From assembly GCF_027359925.1 (NCBI RefSeq), contig NZ_CP114767.1:2666001-2730000 (forward strand): a DNA stretch of 64,000 nt, written 5' to 3'. Positions 8,214 through 16,724 of the stretch are shown here, piece by piece; within the stretch, counting starts at the first letter, position 1; every line of letters begins with the position of its first letter. This DNA is from Hymenobacter canadensis. GTDB taxonomy: Bacteria > Bacteroidota > Bacteroidia > Cytophagales > Hymenobacteraceae. The notes beneath the pieces were generated by a model. That model was not told the origin of the DNA and searched no databases. It saw only the letters and a list, made by a program, of their open reading frames with translations. The position numbers and the translations under genes are program-made.

Positions 8214-9418
8214 GCAGCTTTCTCCCACACCCGGTCTTTCGCAGTCTGCTCATACACGTGGCGCATGATATCCTGCTCTATCTGGTTGTAGGGCAGGTTG
8301 CGGCGGGCCATTACGCGCTCCGCAACCTCAGCCACTTTGGGCAGCCGGAAGGTTTCGAAGCCGGCGGCGCCGCCCCAGCTAAAGCTCGGGATGAACGTGC
8401 GCGGGAAGCCGGCCCCGAAGATGTTGGCACCTACGCCCACCACCGTGCCGGTGTTGAACATGGTGTTGATGCCGCACTTGCTGTGGTCGCCCATCATCAG
8501 GCCGCAGAAGGTCTGGCCGGTGTTCACGAAGCGGCCCGCCGAGTGGCTCCAGATCTTGACGGGGGCGTAGTTGTTTTTGAGGTTGCTGGTGTTGGTGTCG
8601 GCGCCCAGGTTGCACCACTCGCCTATCACCGAGTTGCCGAGGTAGCCATCGTGGCCTTTGTTGCTGTAGCCGAGCAGGATGCTGTTGCCGACTTCGCCGC
8701 CCACCTTGCTGAACGGGCCCACGGTGTTGTCGCCGCGCATTTTGGCGCCGGCGTTGATGTGGCTGCCCTCGCAGAGCGCCAGCGGCCCGCTGATGATGGC
8801 TCCTTCGTGCACCTGCGAATTTTTGCCGAGGTAAATCGGGCCGTTTTCGGCGTTGAGAATGGCGGCGCGAATCTTCACGCCGGGCTCAATGAAGATGTTT
8901 TCCGGCGCGTACACAATGGTATGCGCGTCGCCCACCGGCGCCGACTCGCGGCCCTTGGTCAGCAGGTCGAAGTCGCGGCGGATTTCGGCGCCGTTGCGCA
9001 GAAACAGGTGCCACACTTCCCGGATGATGGTAATGGGCTCGGCTACGTCGCGGGTTTTAAGGAAGCCTTCCTGAATCAGCTCGGCCACCTGCGTGGCATC
9101 GGTGAGATGGGCCGCCACCAGTGTTTCATCGCAGAACAGCGCCTCGCCGGCAGCCAGAGCCTGCACCTGCTTCACCAGCACGTCGTCGGGGCAGACGGCG
9201 CCGTTGATGACCAGCGCCGGGCCCGACGTGGCGCCGGCCGGATACTTGGCCTGCAGGTACGGCGCGGTGAGGTAGCCGACGGGCTGCCCGCCCAGCCGGT
9301 GCTGCCACTTCTCAGCCAGCGTCAGGATGCCGCAGCGCAGGGCCGCCACCGGGCGCGTGAACGTGAAGGGCAGCAGGTGGGGCCGGATGGCCGGGTCGTC
9401 GAAGAGCAGAACGTGCAT
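8177..9418 (-). CDS. GlmU-family putative sugar nucleotidyltransferase with left-handed beta-helix
   Basis: A 413-residue protein of the GlmU-like family common in Bacteroidota. The N-terminal half ('MHVLLFDDPAIRPHLLPFTF' then 'RPVAALRCGILTLAEKW') is a diverged nucleotidyltransferase domain. The second half has hexapeptide repeats forming a left-handed beta-helix: 'PIYLGKNSQVHEGAIISGP', 'GDNTVGPFSKVGGEVGNSI', 'GHDGYLGNSVIGEW'. By family it would transfer a nucleotide to a sugar phosphate or acetylate a sugar, but the substrate is not known and the N-terminal lobe lacks the classic GlmU start motif. Its C-terminal tail is encoded by an intergenic-type repeat. Confidence 0.82.
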   Translation of the reverse strand: MHVLLFDDPAIRPHLLPFTFTRPVAALRCGILTLAEKWQHRLGGQPVGYLTAPYLQAKYPAGATSGPALVINGAVCPDDVLVKQVQALAAGEALFCDETLVAAHLTDATQVAELIQEGFLKTRDVAEPITIIREVWHLFLRNGAEIRRDFDLLTKGRESAPVGDAHTIVYAPENIFIEPGVKIRAAILNAENGPIYLGKNSQVHEGAIISGPLALCEGSHINAGAKMRGDNTVGPFSKVGGEVGNSILLGYSNKGHDGYLGNSVIGEWCNLGADTNTSNLKNNYAPVKIWSHSAGRFVNTGQTFCGLMMGDHSKCGINTMFNTGTVVGVGANIFGAGFPRTFIPSFSWGGAAGFETFRLPKVAEVAERVMARRNLPYNQIEQDIMRHVYEQTAKDRVWEKAANNEQSATSKDQ

Positions 9419-9422
9419 GGAA

Positions 9423-9600
9423 TTGGTGCTTAGTGCTTCGTGCCTGGTGCTTAGCAGAGTGGTGAGCAGGCTTCCAGAAGAAATCAGGCAATGGGCTGCA
9501 AAGGTGGGCAGAAAAGCAAAAACTCCTGCCAGGCGAGCCGGCAGGAGTTTTTAGAATATCAGTTGTACGAAGCACCAGGCACTAAGCACCAGGCACTCAG
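9423..9600. repeat. GGTGCTTAGTGC repeat arms flanking the rpmE terminator
   Basis: A short unit related to TGCCTGGTGCTTAG is repeated about twice at 9425-9455 and about twice in the opposite orientation at 9569-9600. The two clusters flank the rpmE terminator (9518-9552) in the gap between the GlmU-like gene and rpmE. The pairing is imperfect. Confidence 0.5.
9518..9552 (-). terminator. Terminator of rpmE
   Basis: A perfect 13-bp stem (AAAAACTCCTGCC at 9518-9530 with its complement at 9540-9552) and a 9-nt loop. On the minus strand it ends in a T-rich run, so it would end the rpmE transcript. Confidence 0.82.
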
Positions 9601-9604
9601 AAAA

Positions 9605-9850
9605 CTACTTCTTCTTGTAGCGGGTCATGAACTTCTCTACGCGGCCAGCCGTGTCGAGCAGAACGTTTTTGCCGGTGTAGAAGGGATGCGACTCCGAGCT
9701 AACTTCCACTTTCACGACGGGATACGTCTTACCGTCTTCCATCGTGATGGTCTCGTTGGAGTTCATCGTCGAGCGGGTAACGAATTTGAAACCGCTGGAG
9801 CTGTCCTGGAATACCACTTCGCGGTACTCGGGGTGGATGTCTTTTTTCAT
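9605..9850 (-). CDS. rpmE2: 50S ribosomal protein L31, type B (zinc-free)
   Basis: An 81-residue L31 of the type that lacks the zinc-binding cysteines: no CxxC pair is present. It starts '[20 protein letters not shown]' and continues with '[21 protein letters not shown]', both hallmarks of L31. The basic tail (TRYKKK) contacts rRNA. In bacteria with two L31 forms the zinc-free one is made under zinc limitation; whether a second copy exists here cannot be seen. A longer frame begins at 9904 but the family start is the ATG at 9850. A promoter lies at 9902-9930. Confidence 0.95.
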   Translation of the reverse strand: MKKDIHPEYREVVFQDSSSGFKFVTRSTMNSNETITMEDGKTYPVVKVEVSSESHPFYTGKNVLLDTAGRVEKFMTRYKKK

Positions 9851-9901
9851 GTCGGAATACCGTTTGTGCCTGGTTGCCTGCCGATTTTGCGGAAGGGACT
9901 G

Positions 9902-9930
9902 CAAAAGTACACGTTACGCGCAACTTTCAA
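9902..9930 (-). promoter_or_regulatory. Bacteroidota-type promoter for rpmE2
   Basis: On the minus strand a TTG (9930-9928) stands 18 nt before TACTTTTG (9909-9902), a full match to TAnnTTTG. Transcription would start near 9896, about 45 nt before the rpmE2 ATG. Confidence 0.55.
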
Positions 9931-10050
9931 AAGCTTCTACGGCTCTTTTCTCTAAAACCGGTTTCAGACGGCCTGAGCTACCGGATTTTGTTTATTTTTG
10001 AAGCGTTGCCACTACTATTGCCTATTCAGCCTACCTATACTCTCTCCCTC

Positions 10051-10452
10051 ATGCTCCCTCACAAAGCTACGCGGCCGCTGGTGCTGCTTTTGCTCCTGTG
10101 CACTACCCTGGCCCTGGGAGCCACCATTACGCTTTTTCAGGCCGCTTTCGAAAACGACAATGTGCGCGTGACCTGGGAAACGGCCAGTGAAAGCGGCGTG
10201 CAGGGTTACGACCTCTACCGCAAAACCAACTCCGACCCTGGCTTCAACCGCCTCACCACCCTCGCCCCCACCGGCCAGGGCCGCTACCAATACCTCGATA
10301 CCGACGTGTACCGCGGCACGCAGGGCGGGCCGTTCATCTACCGCCTGACCGTACGCACTGCCACCGGCGACCAGCACTACACAAGCACCCTCGGCCAGAC
10401 GCCCAGCGCCGTGCAGCGCTCCTGGGGCAGCATCAAGTCGATGTTTCGCTAG
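10051..10452 (+). CDS. Exported FN3-like hypothetical protein
   Basis: A 133-residue protein with a signal peptide or membrane anchor (residues 8-25, 'PLVLLLLLCTTLALGATIT') and one small beta-sandwich-like domain. 'NVRVTWETASESGVQGYDLY' followed by 'FIYRLTVRTATGDQHY' has the spacing of a fibronectin type III-like fold. No function can be assigned. The start is the ATG directly before the signal segment. A -7 box (TATTTTTG, 9993-10000) lies 50 nt upstream. The downstream gap is filled by a long hairpin repeat. Confidence 0.72.
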   Translation: MLPHKATRPLVLLLLLCTTLALGATITLFQAAFENDNVRVTWETASESGVQGYDLYRKTNSDPGFNRLTTLAPTGQGRYQYLDTDVYRGTQGGPFIYRLTVRTATGDQHYTSTLGQTPSAVQRSWGSIKSMFR

Positions 10453-10466
10453 AGAGTGGACGTAAA

Positions 10467-10596
10467 AGAACGTCATTCCGAGCGTAGGCGGAGCCGGAGC
10501 CGAGGAATCTCGCGTGCTGATGTTGTGGTGCCATTACTTTACCACACTAGCGAGATTCCTCGGCTCCGGCTCCGCCCACGCTCGGAATGACGTTCT
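10467..10596. repeat. Long hairpin element A (GTCATTCCGAGC family), 47-nt arms
   Basis: Arms at 10467-10513 and 10550-10596 pair over 47 nt with one mismatch, around a 36-nt spacer that holds a further short stem. The outer ends carry GTCATTCCGAGC. The inner part (GGCGGAGCCGGAGCC then GAGGAATCTCGC) is found in both arms but not in most other family members. It lies between two rightward genes and has no T run of its own. Confidence 0.9.
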
Positions 10597-10632
10597 TCTG
10601 TGCTGTTTGTTCACTTCATCACCAAACTTAAG

Positions 10633-11217
10633 ATGCGCCTTTGCTTTGCTTCCAATAACGCTCATAAGCTCGACGAAATCCGGCCGCTACTGCCGGCCGG
10701 TACGGAGCTGCTGAGCCTCGCCGACATCGGCTGCCACGAGGAGCTGCCCGAAACGCAGGATACCCTGGCCGGCAACGCCCGCCAGAAAGCCGAATACGTG
10801 TGGGAACACTACGGCGTGGCCTGCTTCGCCGACGATACGGGCCTGGAGGTAGCGGCGCTGGGCGGCGCGCCCGGCGTGTACTCGGCGCGCTATGCCGGCC
10901 CCCAGCGCCTGGCCACCGACAACGTGCAGAAGCTGCTCACGGAGTTGCGCGGCCACGCCGACCGCTCGGCGCAGTTCCGCACGGTGGTGGCACTGGTGCT
11001 GCCCGGCGGCGTGGTGCACGAGTTTGAGGGCGCCGTGGGCGGCCACATCACCGAGGAGCTCAGCGGTGCCGGCGGCTTCGGCTACGACCCGGTATTTCAG
11101 CCCGGCGAAGGCGACGGCCGCACGTTTGCCGAAATGACCACCACCGAGAAAAACCAGATCAGCCACCGGGCCCGGGCCGTGGCCGGCCTGGTGGCATTTT
11201 TGGGCGTTATGGAGTAA
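10633..11217 (+). CDS. rdgB: XTP/dITP pyrophosphatase (Ham1/RdgB family)
   Basis: A 194-residue house-cleaning enzyme that hydrolyses non-canonical purine triphosphates (ITP, dITP, XTP) to monophosphates, keeping them out of DNA and RNA. Family motifs: 'CFASNNAHKLDEI' at the start, 'CFADDTGLEVAALGGAPGVYSARYAG' region near residues 65-90 (metal-binding acid residues in ADDTGLE), and 'GFGYDPVFQP' near residue 150, then 'ISHRARAVAG'. The start is the ATG just before the first strand; an upstream ATG at 10600 would run into the hairpin element. Confidence 0.94.
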   Translation: MRLCFASNNAHKLDEIRPLLPAGTELLSLADIGCHEELPETQDTLAGNARQKAEYVWEHYGVACFADDTGLEVAALGGAPGVYSARYAGPQRLATDNVQKLLTELRGHADRSAQFRTVVALVLPGGVVHEFEGAVGGHITEELSGAGGFGYDPVFQPGEGDGRTFAEMTTTEKNQISHRARAVAGLVAFLGVME

Positions 11218-11218
11218 T

Positions 11219-11305
11219 GAGGGAATGAAGTGATGGGATGAACGGTGAAACCCGGATTACCGGCCCTCTCCTCACCATTTACTTCATCACCTTATCATCC
11301 TAAGC
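11219..11305. repeat. Loose GTGATG/CATCAC inverted repeat
   Basis: 'atgaagtgatgggatgaacggtga' (11224-11247) is echoed in inverted form by 'tcctcaccatttacttcatcacc' (11269-11291). The match is imperfect, but the words resemble the GTGATGAGG arms at 20271-20414 and 63925-63994, so this may be a decayed member of that family. Confidence 0.4.
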
Positions 11306-11363
11306 CCCTAACTTCTTACCTTTGCAAGGTTGGCCCTACCTGTACGGGCCGTTTCCCCACACC

Positions 11364-11981
11364 ATGCAACATCCTTTCATCGTCGGTATCACGGGCGGCA
11401 GTGCCTCCGGCAAGACCACCTTCCTGCGCCGGCTGCTGGCTTCGTTTCCCGAAGAAGAAATTTGCCTGATTTCGCAGGACAACTACTACCACCCGCGCGA
11501 AAACCAGTCGGTGGATGCGCAGGGTGTCACCAACTTCGACCTGCCCTCCAGCATCGACTCGGCGGCCTACGCGGCCGATGTGCTGCGCATCAGCCAGGGC
11601 CTGGAAGTGCGCCGGCCGGAGTACACGTTCAATAACCCGGGTGTGGTGCCGCAGGAGCTGGTGTTCCGGCCTGCCCCTATCGTGGTAGTGGAAGGCATCT
11701 TCGTGTTTTACTTCGAGGAAGTGGCCAAGCTGCTGGATTTGAAAGTTTACATCGATGCCCGCGAGCATGTGAAGCTGCAGCGCCGCATCGTGCGCGACCG
11801 GGACGAGCGCGGCTACGACCTGGAGGACGTGCTCTACCGCTACACCAACCACGTAGCGCCTACTTACGAGAAATACATCAAGCCTTTCAAGCAGGATGCC
11901 GACATCGTCATCCCCAACAACCGGCACTTCGACCGGGGCCTGGACGTGCTGGTGTCGTTCCTGAAAAGCAAAGTAGCCTAA
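11364..11981 (+). CDS. udk: Uridine kinase
   Basis: A 205-residue P-loop kinase that phosphorylates uridine and cytidine in pyrimidine salvage. The Walker A motif is 'GGSASGKTT' at residues 11-19, followed by 'ISQDNYYHPRE' and 'NFDLPSSIDSAAY', the uridine-binding stretch; 'VVVEGIFVF' is the Walker B region and 'RIVRDRDERGYDLEDVLYRY' the lid. The ATG at 11364 fits the family; a TTG further upstream is also in frame. A full -7 box (TACCTTTG, 11317-11324) lies 40 nt upstream, without a clear -33 TTG. Confidence 0.95.
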   Translation: MQHPFIVGITGGSASGKTTFLRRLLASFPEEEICLISQDNYYHPRENQSVDAQGVTNFDLPSSIDSAAYAADVLRISQGLEVRRPEYTFNNPGVVPQELVFRPAPIVVVEGIFVFYFEEVAKLLDLKVYIDAREHVKLQRRIVRDRDERGYDLEDVLYRYTNHVAPTYEKYIKPFKQDADIVIPNNRHFDRGLDVLVSFLKSKVA

Positions 11982-12065
11982 CCATTACTCCGGCGAAAGA
12001 CAGGAATCCGGGGACCATTGTTGAAGGACTTTGCCTAGCTTCCGCTGGCCGGGACAACCCTAAGT

Positions 12066-12102
12066 AAAAGAGAGCCCCGCCGGCCGGCAGGGCTCTCTTT
12101 TT
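12066..12102 (+). terminator. Terminator downstream of udk
   Basis: A 12-bp stem (AAAAGAGAGCCC at 12066-12077 with 12090-12101) around a GC-rich, itself palindromic loop, followed by T residues. Confidence 0.8.
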
Positions 12103-12143
12103 GGCTTCTGGCCCCGGCAACCGGCCCGAATACCCGGCGGCCG

Positions 12144-12174
12144 TTGCCTCGCCCGGCCGGTTTGGCTATATTTG
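12144..12174 (+). promoter_or_regulatory. Strong Bacteroidota-type promoter
   Basis: TTG (12144-12146), exactly 20 nt, then TATATTTG (12167-12174), a complete -33/-7 match. Transcription should start near 12181, about 11 nt before the ATG of the next ORF. Confidence 0.65.
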
Positions 12175-12191
12175 TAGCTCTTAGGTTTTTC

Positions 12192-12563
12192 ATGCTGCCC
12201 TTTTTCTCCCACTTTTTGCCCCGCGTGCGTTTCGCGCTGCTCACAGCCACCGTGCTGTTTGTGCTGTCGTTGAACCACCAGGCCGTGGCCACCTTCCGGG
12301 TGCCGGCCGGCAAAACCACGCGCATCGGGCAGCCGCTGCGCGTGTCGGTGGTGAAGCAGAAAGTGACTTTGGAAGCCACCGGCCCTTTGGTGCTGCACAC
12401 GGCGCCCGAGCTGGCCGCGTGGCTGCCCTGGCCCGCTCCGCAGAGCTGGCTGCCGGCCATGCGCCGGGCCTTGGCCGTGCCGCGCCCTTTGGCGGGCATC
12501 CGGCCGGCGGCCGTGTTCCGCACGCGCCTCTTGGTGGCGGCCCTTTCGCCGCAGGCTCCTTAG
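12192..12563 (+). CDS. Hypothetical protein, membrane-anchored
   Basis: A 123-residue protein that I cannot assign to a family. It has one N-terminal hydrophobic stretch (about residues 10-30, 'VRFALLTATVLFVLSLNHQ') that may be a signal anchor, then a basic, proline- and alanine-rich region without clear motifs. Support for the gene comes from a complete promoter directly upstream and good codon use. It precedes secDF by about 180 nt; a functional link is not shown. Confidence 0.6.
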   Translation: MLPFFSHFLPRVRFALLTATVLFVLSLNHQAVATFRVPAGKTTRIGQPLRVSVVKQKVTLEATGPLVLHTAPELAAWLPWPAPQSWLPAMRRALAVPRPLAGIRPAAVFRTRLLVAALSPQAP

Positions 12564-12745
12564 AGGAGCTGCTGACAGGTTGCGGTGCTGGTGCGCTGAT
12601 TTGTCCGGAGCTGATGCGGGCAAAATATAGCGCCAGACGTAAGCAACGTGCTTTTTGGCAGTAGCCAGGCACAACGGCAACCTGTATCGACAGCACACTC
12701 CGGGCACATCAGCACATCCCGAATTAGCACATCAATTAATCAAAC

Positions 12746-15700
12746 ATGCGTAATAAAGGACTCATCATTGCGCTGACCATCATTGTGTCGGCGCTGTGTA
12801 TCTACTTTCTGACCTTCACGTTTATTTCGCGGCGGGTGCAGAACGACGCCGTGGTGTATGCCACCAAAGGCGGCCAGGTAAACCAGAAGCTGCGCCAGCG
12901 CTACCTCGACTCGGTGTGGCGCGCGCCCGTGACCAGCCTGCTCGGCGTAGACTACACCTACCGCGACGTGCGCTCGTCGGAGCTGGGCCTCGGCCTTGAC
13001 CTGAAAGGCGGCATGCACGTGACACTGGAAGTATCGCCGGTGGAGATTGTGCGCGCCATGAGCGGCAACTCCAAGGACCCGAAGTTCAACCAGGCCATGA
13101 CGCAGGCGCAGGAAGCCCAGAAGGCCAATCCTTCGACGCCTTTCACTACGCTCTTCGCCCAGGCCTACCAAACGGCCGCGCCCGGCCAGAACCTGGCCCG
13201 CATCTTCGCCAACACCACCAACAAGAGCCGCGGCATCGACATCAACTCGACCAACGAGAAGGTTATCGGCGCCATCAACAAGGAAGTGGAAGAAGCCATC
13301 GACCGCTCGTTCAACATCCTGCGGACCCGCATCGACAAATTCGGCACCAGCCAGCCCAGCATTCAGCGCGTGAAAGGCACGGGCCGCATTCAGGTGGAGC
13401 TGCCCGGCGTAGACAACCCGGACCGCGTGCGCAAGCTGCTGCAAGGCCAGGCCAAGCTGGAGTTCTGGGAAGTATGGCGTCAGGATGAGTTCGGCCCTTA
13501 CCTGCAGCAGCTCGACCAGGCCCTGATTGCCAAAGAGAAAGCCGCTACCACTGCCAAGCCGGCCACGTTGGCCGCCGCCACTGATACCGCTGCCGTAGCC
13601 GCTGGTGACTCTACCTCGCTGGCCAGCCAGCTGGCCAAGAAAAACGCCGCTCCGACTGCTAAGACTGACACCGCCGCCGCTGCCCAGCAGGGCTCGGTAC
13701 TGGCCCGCCTGTTCACGATGCCGGTTCCCGGCCAGCTGGGCGTAAACGTGCAGGACACGGCCCGCATGAACACCATCCTGCGTTCCGACGAAGCCCGCGC
13801 TATTCTGCCCCCCAACCTGACGTTCCTGTGGAGCGTAAAGCCAGACGCCATCAATGGCCAGGAATACCTGAAGCTGAACGCCATCCGCAAGCAGCCCGGC
13901 ACCGAGGCTCCGCTGGGTGGTGAGGTGGTGGCTGATGCCCGCCAGGACTACGACCAGGGTGGCCGCCCCGAAGTGAGCATGGCCATGAACCCCTCGGGCG
14001 CCAAGAAATGGCAGAAACTGACCGGCGCCAACATCGGCCGCCAGGTAGGTATCGTGCTCGACGACTACGTGTACTCTGACCCGGTGGTGCAATCGGAAAT
14101 TGCCGGTGGCAACACCAGCATTTCGGGCAACTTCTCCATCGAGGAAGCCCAGGACCTTTCCAACGTACTGAAAGCCGGTAAGCTGCCCGCCCCGACGCGC
14201 ATCGTGGAAGAAGCCGTAGTTGGTCCGTCGCTGGGCCAGGAGGCCATCAACCAGGGCCTGTACTCGTCGCTGGCCGGTCTGATCATCATCATGGCCTTCA
14301 TGGCTCTGTACTATGGCCGCGCCGGTATGGTGGCTGATGCCGCCCTGCTGTTCAACGGCTTCCTGATTCTGGGCGTACTGGCCCAGTTTTCCTTCGCCCT
14401 CACGCTGCCCGGCATTGCCGGTCTGATCCTGGTATTTGCCTCGTCGGTGGATGCCAACGTACTGATCTTCGAACGGATCCGGGAAGAACTGGACCACGGC
14501 CTGGGCCTGCACGACGCCATCAACAAAGGCTACTCGCGCGCTTTCTCGGCTATTTTTGACTCCAACGTTACCACGCTCATCATCGCCCTGATCCTGTTCA
14601 TCTTCGGTACGGGTCCGGTGCAGAACTTCGCCGTAACGCTACTCATCGGTATTTTCACCTCGTTCCTGTCGGCCGTATTCATCTCGCGTCTCATCATCGA
14701 GTGGCTGGTGAAGGGCAAGGAGAAGAGCAGCATGACGTTCTCGACCTTCCTGTCGCGCAAGCTGTTCAAGGATGTCAACTTCGACATCGTGGGCAAGCGC
14801 AAGATTGCCTACGCCTTCTCGACCATCGTTATCGTGGCCGGCTTCGTGCTGATGGCCATTCAGGGCGGCCCGAACCTGGGCGTTGACTTCCGCGGCGGCC
14901 GCGCTTACGTGGTTGACTTCAATAAGGACATGGACGCTTCCAAGGTGCACGACGCCCTGGTGGAGCGGGCTTTCCAGGGTGCTGGTACGGAGGTGAAAAC
15001 CTTCGGCGCCCCGAACCGTCTGCGCATCACCACCGGCTACCTGGCCGATGACGAATCGGTGGTTGCCGACAAAAAAGTGGAGTCGGCCATGGTTTCGGAG
15101 CTCACCAAGGACTTCGCCGCCGATGCCCCGGTTATCAAGTCCACGTCGAAAGTAGGCGCTACCATCGCCGACGACATCAAGCGCACTTCGGTGCTGAGCC
15201 TGGGCCTGACGCTGCTCGGCATCTTCATCTACGTGCTGTTCCGCTTCGAGAAGTGGCAGTATTCGATGGCCGCTGTAATTGCGCTCTTCCACGATGCGCT
15301 GCTGGTAATTGCCTGCTACCCGATTGCCCGTCTGTTCGGCCTGAACTACGAAATGGACCAGATTTTCGTGGCTGCCGTGCTTACCGTAATTGGTTTCTCG
15401 ATGAACGATACCGTAGTTATCTACGACCGGATCCGCGAGTATCTGCGCGAAAACCCGAAGCTGACGTTTGCGCAGGTAGCCAATCCGGCCCTGAACTCCA
15501 CGTTCTCGCGCACCATGATTACGTTCACCACGGTGTTCCTGGTGGTGGCCGTGCTTTACGTGTTCGGGGGTGAAACGCTGCGCTCGTTCTCGTTTGCCAT
15601 GCTCGTGGGCATGATCTTCGGCACGTACTCGTCGCTGTTCATCGCCACGCCGATCATCCTCGACACCTACGGCCGCAAAGAGGCCCGCGAGCGGGGCACC

Positions 15701-15763
15701 GACATGTCGACGCACATCAACGACGGCACCGACGCCCCGAAACTCTCGACGGCGCAGGTATAA
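12746..15763 (+). CDS. secDF: Protein translocase subunit SecDF (fusion)
   Basis: SecD and SecF joined in one 1005-residue chain, as usual in Bacteroidota. SecDF uses the proton gradient to pull exported proteins out of the SecYEG channel on the periplasmic side. The SecD half has a first membrane helix (residues 5-25), the signature 'DLKGGMHVTLEV' near residue 86, a periplasmic domain, and five further helices after 'VVGPSLGQEAINQG'. SecF begins near residue 663 ('MTFSTFLSRKLFKDVNF') with 'GVDFRGGRAYVVDF' and 'SMNDTVVIYDRIRE'. An unusual alanine/threonine-rich stretch (about residues 265-315) is a low-complexity insert in the periplasmic part. A terminator follows. Confidence 0.97.
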   Translation: MRNKGLIIALTIIVSALCIYFLTFTFISRRVQNDAVVYATKGGQVNQKLRQRYLDSVWRAPVTSLLGVDYTYRDVRSSELGLGLDLKGGMHVTLEVSPVEIVRAMSGNSKDPKFNQAMTQAQEAQKANPSTPFTTLFAQAYQTAAPGQNLARIFANTTNKSRGIDINSTNEKVIGAINKEVEEAIDRSFNILRTRIDKFGTSQPSIQRVKGTGRIQVELPGVDNPDRVRKLLQGQAKLEFWEVWRQDEFGPYLQQLDQALIAKEKAATTAKPATLAAATDTAAVAAGDSTSLASQLAKKNAAPTAKTDTAAAAQQGSVLARLFTMPVPGQLGVNVQDTARMNTILRSDEARAILPPNLTFLWSVKPDAINGQEYLKLNAIRKQPGTEAPLGGEVVADARQDYDQGGRPEVSMAMNPSGAKKWQKLTGANIGRQVGIVLDDYVYSDPVVQSEIAGGNTSISGNFSIEEAQDLSNVLKAGKLPAPTRIVEEAVVGPSLGQEAINQGLYSSLAGLIIIMAFMALYYGRAGMVADAALLFNGFLILGVLAQFSFALTLPGIAGLILVFASSVDANVLIFERIREELDHGLGLHDAINKGYSRAFSAIFDSNVTTLIIALILFIFGTGPVQNFAVTLLIGIFTSFLSAVFISRLIIEWLVKGKEKSSMTFSTFLSRKLFKDVNFDIVGKRKIAYAFSTIVIVAGFVLMAIQGGPNLGVDFRGGRAYVVDFNKDMDASKVHDALVERAFQGAGTEVKTFGAPNRLRITTGYLADDESVVADKKVESAMVSELTKDFAADAPVIKSTSKVGATIADDIKRTSVLSLGLTLLGIFIYVLFRFEKWQYSMAAVIALFHDALLVIACYPIARLFGLNYEMDQIFVAAVLTVIGFSMNDTVVIYDRIREYLRENPKLTFAQVANPALNSTFSRTMITFTTVFLVVAVLYVFGGETLRSFSFAMLVGMIFGTYSSLFIATPIILDTYGRKEARERGTDMSTHINDGTDAPKLSTAQV

Positions 15764-15810
15764 ATCATCGGTTGCGCTGAGCTTATCTGCTTGGTTGACT
15801 GCTTTACTGA

Positions 15811-15841
15811 AAACGCCCGGCCAAATGGTCGGGCGTTTTTT
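15811..15841 (+). terminator. Terminator of secDF
   Basis: A 12-bp stem (AAACGCCCGGCC with its complement, one G-T pair) around AAAT, ending in six T. Confidence 0.85.
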
Positions 15842-15901
15842 GTTGGCGCGTTGGAGCCTTCATTGCGGCAGTTCATTTCGCCACACTTCCTGCTGATACA
15901 C

Positions 15902-15935
15902 AAAAAAGCCCCGAACCAGCTGGTTCGAGGCTTTT
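15902..15935 (-). terminator. Terminator of the NifU-family gene
   Basis: A 15-bp stem (15904-15918 with 15921-15935, one wobble pair). Read leftwards it ends in a T run, 20 nt after the NifU-like stop codon. Confidence 0.8.
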
Positions 15936-15956
15936 GATGTTGAGATAGTCCGGCGC

Positions 15957-16595
15957 TTAGTGCTGGGCGATGATGCCTTCGGCTACTACCTCTTTCACTT
16001 CGGGTACCATGCGCTTGAGCAGGTTTTCGATGCCCGATTTCAGCGTGACGGTGGCCGAAGGGCAGCCCGAGCACGAACCCTGTAGGTTCACGGTCACAAT
16101 GCCTTCGTGGTAGCTTTTGAAGGTGATGTTGCCACCATCCTGCTCCACGGCGGGGCGCACGTAGTTATCGAGCAGGTCGATGATTTTCTGGCTGGTCTGC
16201 TGGTCGGCTTCCGACGAATCGGCTGAGCCGCTGGCGGCAGCCTGCTGGGCGGCTTTCTGCTCGGCGGCGGGGTCGACGGTGAAGATCGGGCCGCTGGCTT
16301 CCACGTACGACTTCAGGAAGGTGCGCAACTCGGGAATGAGCTGGGCCCACTGGTGGTCGGTGGTTTTGGTGACGGTGACGAAGTTCTGGGCGATGAACAC
16401 GCGGCCCACATAATCGAAGTTGAAAAGCTCCTGAGCCAGAGGCGAGTTGGCCGCGGCTTCGAGGTTGGGATAGTCCACGCTTACGCCATCAGCTAGCAGC
16501 TGGGCATTGAGCACAAACTTCATGGATTCGGGGTTGGGCGAGGCTTCGGCGTAGATAGAAACCGGGCCGGCGGGGGCAGTGAGTTGTTCAGCCAT
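15957..16595 (-). CDS. NifU-family Fe-S cluster scaffold (Nfu type)
   Basis: A 212-residue iron-sulfur carrier. The N-terminal part (residues 12-100) is an Nfu N-terminal domain ('EASPNPESMKFVLN'). A linker rich in alanine and glutamine (about 110-135) leads to the C-terminal NifU domain with the cluster-binding pair C175 and C178 in 'GSCSGCPSATVTLK'. It holds and passes on a 4Fe-4S cluster. The ATG at 16595 is the family start; seven more codons upstream are open. A candidate promoter is at 16682-16714. Confidence 0.93.
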   Translation of the reverse strand: MAEQLTAPAGPVSIYAEASPNPESMKFVLNAQLLADGVSVDYPNLEAAANSPLAQELFNFDYVGRVFIAQNFVTVTKTTDHQWAQLIPELRTFLKSYVEASGPIFTVDPAAEQKAAQQAAASGSADSSEADQQTSQKIIDLLDNYVRPAVEQDGGNITFKSYHEGIVTVNLQGSCSGCPSATVTLKSGIENLLKRMVPEVKEVVAEGIIAQH

Positions 16596-16681
16596 GTTTG
16601 AAAGACTTGGAGACAAGCGGGAGAAAGTCGGCCGTATTCGTTCGGCCTGACACGTAAAACCGCACGGGGCGGCAATAGTTG

Positions 16682-16714
16682 CAAAGGTAGCCAGGAAATG
16701 GAGGATCGAGGCAA
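16682..16714 (-). promoter_or_regulatory. Candidate promoter of the NifU-family gene
   Basis: On the minus strand TTG (16714-16712), 22 nt, then TACCTTTG (16689-16682). The -7 box is a full match; the spacing is slightly long. It sits between the nhaA stop and the NifU-like start. Confidence 0.5.
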
Positions 16715-16724
16715 TCGGGCGCCG

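Noticed and set aside
8201..9433. 410-codon open frame opposite the GlmU-like gene
   Set aside because: The minus-strand gene has clear hexapeptide repeats; the plus frame has none and is dominated by alanine, valine and histidine.
12740..14512. 590-codon open frame on the minus strand
   Set aside because: Antisense to secDF, with glycine/glutamine/histidine-rich nonsense composition and no motif.
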